This document shows, piece by piece, positions 54,566 through 64,000 of a stretch of 64,000 nt of DNA (the first letter of the stretch is position 1; the number at the start of each line of letters is the position of its first letter). The stretch is from Parvularculaceae bacterium (GTDB taxonomy: Bacteria; Pseudomonadota; Alphaproteobacteria; Caulobacterales; Parvularculaceae): positions 1-64,000 of the forward strand of contig JANQMJ010000026.1 of the NCBI GenBank assembly GCA_028280115.1. The letters run 5' to 3'. Position numbers and translations under genes: made by a program. The notes under the pieces were generated by a model. That model worked only from the letters and a program-made list of their open reading frames with translations, was not told the origin of the DNA and ran no database searches.

Positions 54566-55249
54566 ATGAAAAACGCCGAAAACCTTAAGGATCATGCGGG
54601 TGACGGGGATTATTCCCCGTTATTTGTTATTGAATTAGGCAAGCAATTTAATTTTGACGGCGAAAATTCCGAAATTATCGGAGAAATAAATTATATTCGA
54701 GACGGTTATATCGCCTCTAAGTCGGCGGATGGTCTTGAGGCGCATAGCAAGGCTGTTCGCGCGAAATATTTCGAGATCAAAAAGACCACCAATAAATTCC
54801 GCGCTATCCTGAAAAAACACGAAACCCAGGATTTAGCGTCGGATATGTATTACGGCGCGCTCTATTTAAGAGAAACACCGCCGCAAACCGAATTTCCTGA
54901 AATTACCGAATTCGAAAAAACGCGCGGGAAACCCTATTTTCTGGAATTAATGCGTTTATTGCGAATTTTTGAAAAAGGCGTTGATAAAAATATCGATCAC
55001 CTAGCGCCATTACCGGGCAGAAAACCGGATTATCCGGTTCAGGCGCTCGTCCGCAGGGCGGCGGAATTTTGGGAAGATTATTTGAACAGGAAATTCAAGA
55101 TCGATTATCATGCGGATGCCGCCTGGACAGACGCATTCTTATTTGTTCAGCGTCTTATTAATGAAATTGAGTCGACACCGGATAATAAAATAATTAATGC
55201 GATGAGGGCGGAAATTCGTATTCGGAATAAAGACAAGAAAAATTCCTGA
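54566..55249 (+). CDS. Unknown protein of the tRNA-Arg element
   Basis: A 227-residue acidic/helical product from the ATG at 54,566; a TTG lies two codons upstream. Segments such as AHSKAVRAKYFEIKKTTNKFRAILKKH suggest helices. I do not recognise a family, membrane span or catalytic motif. It follows the TetR gene by about 50 bases and shares its AT-rich composition, so it is probably co-regulated cargo. Confidence 0.55.
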   Translation: MKNAENLKDHAGDGDYSPLFVIELGKQFNFDGENSEIIGEINYIRDGYIASKSADGLEAHSKAVRAKYFEIKKTTNKFRAILKKHETQDLASDMYYGALYLRETPPQTEFPEITEFEKTRGKPYFLELMRLLRIFEKGVDKNIDHLAPLPGRKPDYPVQALVRRAAEFWEDYLNRKFKIDYHADAAWTDAFLFVQRLINEIESTPDNKIINAMRAEIRIRNKDKKNS

Positions 55250-55396
55250 GAATTAAATTACTCCGTAGGCTCACAAGAATGCCGCGTATTTTTCTAGAGC
55301 ATTATTGATTGCGTTATTGCTTTGGCAAGCAACCGTTTCCGCTTAGGCTATTCGGGTTTTAGTAACCAGTACAACGCCTACCGGAACAGTTGCGTC

Positions 55397-55594
55397 ATGT
55401 CAGTTAGCCACGATTCGAAAAAGCGCGCGCTTCACGCCGCCAATGATAATTCACCGGGCGAACGAAGCGTATCGATGAATTTCCCCGAAAATCCGCCTAT
55501 TTCCATAGTTGAAGCCGAGCTTTTCGACCGGCTAATCTCGAACTTGGCGGAATTGGCCGCTAATGATGATGAGAAGCCCTCCAAGGGCGGCTAG
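55397..55594 (+). CDS. Small protein upstream of the recombinase
   Basis: A 65-residue product from the ATG at 55,397 (MSVSHDSKKRALHAANDN); a TTG at 55,322 would give 90 residues. It ends 15 bases before the recombinase gene and probably shares its transcript. The position would suit a directionality factor or regulator, but the sequence is not recognised. Confidence 0.5.
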   Translation: MSVSHDSKKRALHAANDNSPGERSVSMNFPENPPISIVEAELFDRLISNLAELAANDDEKPSKGG

Positions 55595-55609
55595 GGAGTA
55601 GGAAATCTT

Positions 55610-57205
55610 ATGCGTTGCGTTATCTACGCCCGTGTCTCAACAGCGAGACAAGCCGAACAGAATATCTCCATTCCCGACCAGATTGCGCGCGCTCGCAAAT
55701 ACGCTGAGGCGCGCGGGTTTGAAGTTGTCGGGGAATATGTGGAGCGCGGCGCCAGCGCCCGCGATGATCGCCGCCCGAAGTTTCAGGCGATGATTGAAGC
55801 GGCTACTCAGAAGCAAAAGCCTTTCGATATTATTCTTGTTCATAGCTTCTCTCGTTTCTTTCGCGATGAAGTGCATTTTGAGCTTTATCGTCGCCGTTTG
55901 GAAAAGCGCGGCGTCAGCGTCATCTCAATAACCCAGGAAATGGGCGATGGCCCAGGCGGAGAGCTAACTCGCCGCGTAATCGCTCTTATGGACGAAATGC
56001 GCAGCAAGGAAGACGCAAAGCACGTCAAGCGCGGCATGGAAGAAAACGCCCGGCAGGGGTTCTGGAATGGGGCTGTGGCGCCTCTTGGGTACAAGACCGT
56101 CGCCGCTGAAAAGCGCGGCGATAAAATCAAGAAGAAACTAGCAATCGATCCTCAATCCGCAGAAACGGTCAAACTGATCTTCAATTTGTTTTTGGAAGGA
56201 GACGGTGAAACCGGCCCTTTGGGCGTTAAAAACATCGCCCAATGGCTTAACGCGCGAGGCTATAAGACGCCGCGCGGCGGCGCGTATTACACGAGCCGCG
56301 TTTATGCCATTCTGACCAATGAAACCTACACCGGCGCCGCCTGGTTTAACCGAAAAGACTCGGTGACCGGCGAAACGCGCCCGCGTGAGGAATGGATAAA
56401 TGTTGCCGTTCCGGTCATCATTCCGGAAGCGACCTTCCAGCGTGTGCAGATGCTGTTGAGCGACAAGCGGCCTACGAAAACGCCGCCCAGGCTTGCCAAT
56501 AGTAAAGTGCTGCTATCGGGGCTCGCTCTTTGCGAGGGCTGCGGGAAGCCGCTGATGATGACCACCGGCAAGGGTGGCGCTTATCGCTATTACAAATGCT
56601 CTGGAAAGCATTTGAAAGGCCGCTGCAAAGGCGAGCTTTCCATCTCCATCCGCGAAGAAAAGCTTGATGAGCTTATCCTGGGAGCCCTCACGACACGCCT
56701 TCTAACGCCGCAACGAACGCAAGGCATTGTCGCCGCCGTCGCAAAACGCCGTGAAGGCGGGCGAAGTGAGGCGGATCACACGCTGAATCAGTTGCGAGGC
56801 CAGCTCGCCCAGGCGAACAAGCGCGTCCGCAACCTGCTAGACGCGCTCGCGGATGGTTTGGCCGGGGAAAGCGACCTCTTTAAGGAAAAGCTTTCACAAG
56901 CTGAATCCGAGCGGGCCGAACTCACCAGCCTTATTGAGGCCCAAGAAGCCCAGATCAAAGACGCGCTGAAACCAATTTCGATTGAAGAAGCGAAAGTGGC
57001 TTCTGCCAATCTGAAACGGCTTATCGAGGCCGCTCCGGCGGACCTCAAAAAGCGATATGTCCGCGCCTTCGTTTCGGAAATTGTCGTCGGCAAGTCTGAA
57101 ATCGTGATTTCAGGGCCAAAGGACGCCCTCGCGGAAGCAGTTACCGGAATGCCGCCTGCGCATATCGCGGCGGCATCGGGACCGGTTCGCAGTTTGGTAC
57201 GGGAA

Positions 57206-57235
<30 letters not shown>
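55610..57235 (+). CDS. Large serine recombinase (integrase)
   Basis: A 541-residue protein with three recognised parts: resolvase domain (MRCVIYARVSTARQ with Ser10; FSRFFRDEVHFELYRRRL), recombinase domain (PLGYKTV...LNARGYKTPRGGAYYTSRVYAILTNETYTG), and a zinc ribbon with CEGCGKPLMMT...YYKCSGKHLKGRC, then a coiled coil. It integrates and excises the 3.9-kb element by serine-mediated cleavage. GGAGTAGG precedes the ATG. Its last codons lie inside the tRNA-Arg gene, so the attachment core is contained in the end of the recombinase gene. Confidence 0.95.
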
Positions 57236-57282
<47 letters not shown>

Positions 57283-57498
57283 CGAACGCGCTCTAGGCCA
57301 GCGGGCATACGCGATCGGGCGGGTGGCGGCAAGGCCGGCGGGCGCGAGACGAACGCGCATTCCTTATGGCCCGAGCGTGCGCCGTAATTTCGCAATATTC
57401 TTGCGCTATAGGGCAACGCGCTGGCCGCGGTGATTTCTTCCCGCGCCGAAACCGCCTAGACTGGCGCTGCGCACCAACTGTTCGCCGCTGGAGGATCA

Positions 57499-62053
<4,555 letters not shown>

Positions 62054-62057
62054 GACG

Positions 62058-63176
62058 TTACACCCTCAGCGGCATCAGCACATAAAGTGCGCGCTCGTCC
62101 TCTTCGTCGGCGATGATCGTCGGCGAGGACGGGTCGGCGAGTTTGAAGGTCGCCGTATCGCCGTCGATCTGCTGGGCGACATCAAGGAGATAACGCGCGT
62201 TAAAGCCAATCTCGAGCGGCTCGCCGCCATAATCAACGCTTAGCTCTTCAAGCGCCGAACCCGCCTCCGGATTGTTGACGGTCAGGCGCAGATTGTCGGC
62301 TTCAAGCGCGAGCTTGATGGAGCGGGTCCGGTCCGCCGACACCGTCGACACGCGATCAACCGCGTGCGCGAAATCGTTGGTGTCGACACGCAGAACGTTC
62401 GCATTGCTCTTGGGAATGACCCGCTCGTAATCGGGAAAGGATCCGTCGATCAGCTTGGAGGTCAGCCGGCCCGGGCCGAAGCCGAAGCGAATTTTCGCTG
62501 ATGAAACTGCGATCTCCACATGGTCTTCTGCGTCGTCGAGCAGGCGGGACAATTCCGCGATCGCCTTGCGCGGCACGATGACGCCGGGCATCGACGCAGC
62601 GCCGTCCGGGAGCGGCGCGTCAAGGCGCGCCAGCCGGTGTCCGTCCGTCGCGGCGGCGCGCAAAAGCGGCTCGTCATCGTCGGTATGGGCGTGAAAATAA
62701 ACCCCGTTAAGATAATAACGCGTTTCTTCCTGCGACATTGCAAAGCGCGTTTTTGTCAACAACCGGCGCAGGTCTTCCGTCGGCATGGAAAACCGCACGT
62801 CAAGGTCGTCGCCGGTCAGGCTCGGAAAATCTTCGTCCGGCAACACGGCGAGCGCAAATTGCGACCGGCCGGCGGAAACCTGAAACCGTCCTTCGTCCGG
62901 CGACAGTTCAAGACGCACCTGCGCGCCTTCGGGCAATCGTTTGACGATCTCAAAAAGCGTGAGCGCAGAAACCGTGGTCGCCCCGCCGTCGGCGACGTCG
63001 GCGGGCGCTTCCTCGGATATTTCAATATCGAGATCGGTGGCCGTCAGCGTCAGCGCTGCGCCCTGGGCCTGAATAAGAACATTCGATAAAATCGGGATGG
63101 TGTTGCGCCGCTCGACCACGCTTTGCACATGCCCTAGCGCCTTCGACAGGGCGGACCGTTCAATCGTAACCTTCAT
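62058..63176 (-). CDS. dnaN: DNA polymerase III beta subunit (sliding clamp)
   Basis: A 372-residue protein of standard size. MKVTIERSALSKALGHVQSVVERRNTIPILSNVLIQ, ATDLDIEI, YYLNGVYFH, ATDGHRLA and the C-terminal YVLMPLRV are typical of the three-domain clamp. It encircles DNA and tethers polymerase III. It is between dnaA and recF, 211 bases after dnaA. Confidence 0.99.
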   Translation of the reverse strand: MKVTIERSALSKALGHVQSVVERRNTIPILSNVLIQAQGAALTLTATDLDIEISEEAPADVADGGATTVSALTLFEIVKRLPEGAQVRLELSPDEGRFQVSAGRSQFALAVLPDEDFPSLTGDDLDVRFSMPTEDLRRLLTKTRFAMSQEETRYYLNGVYFHAHTDDDEPLLRAAATDGHRLARLDAPLPDGAASMPGVIVPRKAIAELSRLLDDAEDHVEIAVSSAKIRFGFGPGRLTSKLIDGSFPDYERVIPKSNANVLRVDTNDFAHAVDRVSTVSADRTRSIKLALEADNLRLTVNNPEAGSALEELSVDYGGEPLEIGFNARYLLDVAQQIDGDTATFKLADPSSPTIIADEEDERALYVLMPLRV

Positions 63177-63387
63177 CTAATACGCTCTCTTGGAATGCTG
63201 GCGACGCCTGAAAAATCACCCGTTCGGCGCCTTCGCGGTGACGACGCCGGCGCGGGAGAATCGCCGTCGTGAAATCACTGCGATTATAGCCGAAACCGGC
63301 CCCAAAAAGCTAGCGCCGACGCGGATTTCCAACGCCGGCGCGACACGATAATTCGCTGATTTCATACGCCTTTTCGGCCCCGGAAAA

Positions 63388-64000
63388 TCAGCCCTCGATG
63401 GCCTCGCGAATCCGGCGGACACCGTCCTGAAAGGCCTTGTCGCGTTCGAGTAGCGCCTGCGCCCGGCGGTAGCTCGACATGACCGTCGTGTGATCCCTTT
63501 TCAGCGCCTTGCCGATGCGCGGGAAGGATTCTTTCAGGATCTCCCGGGCGCACCACACAAACGCATGGCGCGCGCGGACAATGCGCTGGGGCTGGGCGCG
63601 GGCGGTCATGTCTTCGAGCTTCAGCCCGAAGGCTTCGGCGCCGGCCGCAATCGCGTCATCCAGCGTGGCGACTTTGCGTCGGTCTTCAAGACGCGACTTG
63701 AGGATCGCCTTCGCTTCGTCGAGATCGACGCTTATTTCGTCTCGGCCGTACATTAAAAAGAGCTGGTTGAGCGCGCCGATGGTTTCGCGCGTGCTCTGGG
63801 TGAAAGTGCGGGCGATGAATTCGAGCACGTCGTCGGCAATCCGGCATTTGGCATCGCTGCCCTGCACGCGCTTTTTTAAAATCTCCAGCCGCAGCGCTTC
63901 ATCCGCTTCATGGATCGGCGCGCATAGGCCTCCGGTGAGCCGATCGGCGAGCCTTTTGTTGACGCCGGCTTCCGCCAGCTTCGCCGGCGGCAGTTCGCCG
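63388..64000 (-). CDS. dnaA: Chromosomal replication initiator DnaA, C-terminal part
   Basis: The gene runs off the right edge. The visible 200 or so residues cover the lid part of the AAA+ domain (LADRLTGGLCAPIHEADEALRLEILKKRV, SRETIGALNQL-like TRETIGALNQLF) and domain IV, where FPRIGKALKRDHTTVMSSYRRAQ binds DnaA boxes. No frameshift is seen. The order dnaA-dnaN-recF-gyrB places this region near a classic initiation locus, with the origin perhaps beyond the edge. Confidence 0.96.
   Translation of the reverse strand, partial: GELPPAKLAEAGVNKRLADRLTGGLCAPIHEADEALRLEILKKRVQGSDAKCRIADDVLEFIARTFTQSTRETIGALNQLFLMYGRDEISVDLDEAKAILKSRLEDRRKVATLDDAIAAGAEAFGLKLEDMTARAQPQRIVRARHAFVWCAREILKESFPRIGKALKRDHTTVMSSYRRAQALLERDKAFQDGVRRIREAIEG

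Noticed and set aside
63177..63387. Replication origin between dnaN and dnaA
   Set aside because: No cluster of TTATCCACA-like DnaA boxes and no A/T-rich unwinding stretch is visible.

Overview
The window is a piece of an alphaproteobacterial chromosome. The core genes are GC-rich. They include a classic replication block on the minus strand at the right end (dnaA, dnaN, recF, gyrB), the rplU-rpmA pair, and an acyl-CoA carboxylase cluster resembling acyclic terpene utilisation. The genus cannot be fixed from sequence alone. Large AT-richer accessory blocks sit next to tRNA-derived attachment sequences, so this looks like an island-bearing flank of the replication-origin region.

Layout: 1-7,086 is the right-hand end of one integrated element. 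It carries a membrane protein and a tight three-gene operon: an FAD/NAD oxidoreductase, a trypsin-fold protein whose catalytic His and Ser are both replaced, and a large unrecognised helical protein. A second element occupies 7,087-29,252. It starts with a tyrosine integrase and ends in a 32-bp perfect copy of the sequence found at its left edge, which resembles the 3' end of a tRNA-Ser. The two right ends share a 120-nt module (95 of 120 positions equal by my count), so two related elements appear to be stacked in tandem.

Cargo of the second element: DUF2971 and KTSC proteins; a GIY-YIG nuclease plus a Rad50-like zinc-hook ATPase; an ADP-ribosyltransferase-like protein; a small resolvase; a membrane-anchored PD-(D/E)XK nuclease plus an ExoI-like exonuclease; a HUH replication initiator with a hairpin; regulators; a three-gene operon built around a tRNA-guanine-transglycosylase-like enzyme; and a large beta-helix membrane protein. 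Several of these are good candidates for undescribed conflict or DNA-modification systems.

Core region 29.5-42.6 kb: ribosomal proteins L21 and L27, a DsbA-family protein, a secreted beta-helix protein, a cold-shock protein, and a divergent cluster of two acyl-CoA dehydrogenases, AtuA-like protein, carboxyltransferase, biotin-dependent carboxylase, TIGR03084-like protein and an FMN hydroxyacid oxidase. Region 42.7-53.1 kb: an AlbA_2-domain protein, an IS3 remnant, a six-gene minus-strand operon for a surface glycan or glycolipid (epimerase, TIM-barrel isomerase, pseudo-glycosyltransferase, GT2, FAD oxidoreductase, GtrA) and a divergent 1,010-residue membrane protein.

A small third element (53,298-57,214) is integrated at the 3' end of tRNA-Arg(CCG). 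It encodes a TetR regulator, two unknowns and a large serine recombinase, and its left boundary retains a fossil recombinase C-terminus. Beyond the tRNA lie a TraB/GumN-like protein and then gyrB, recF, dnaN and the 3' part of dnaA.
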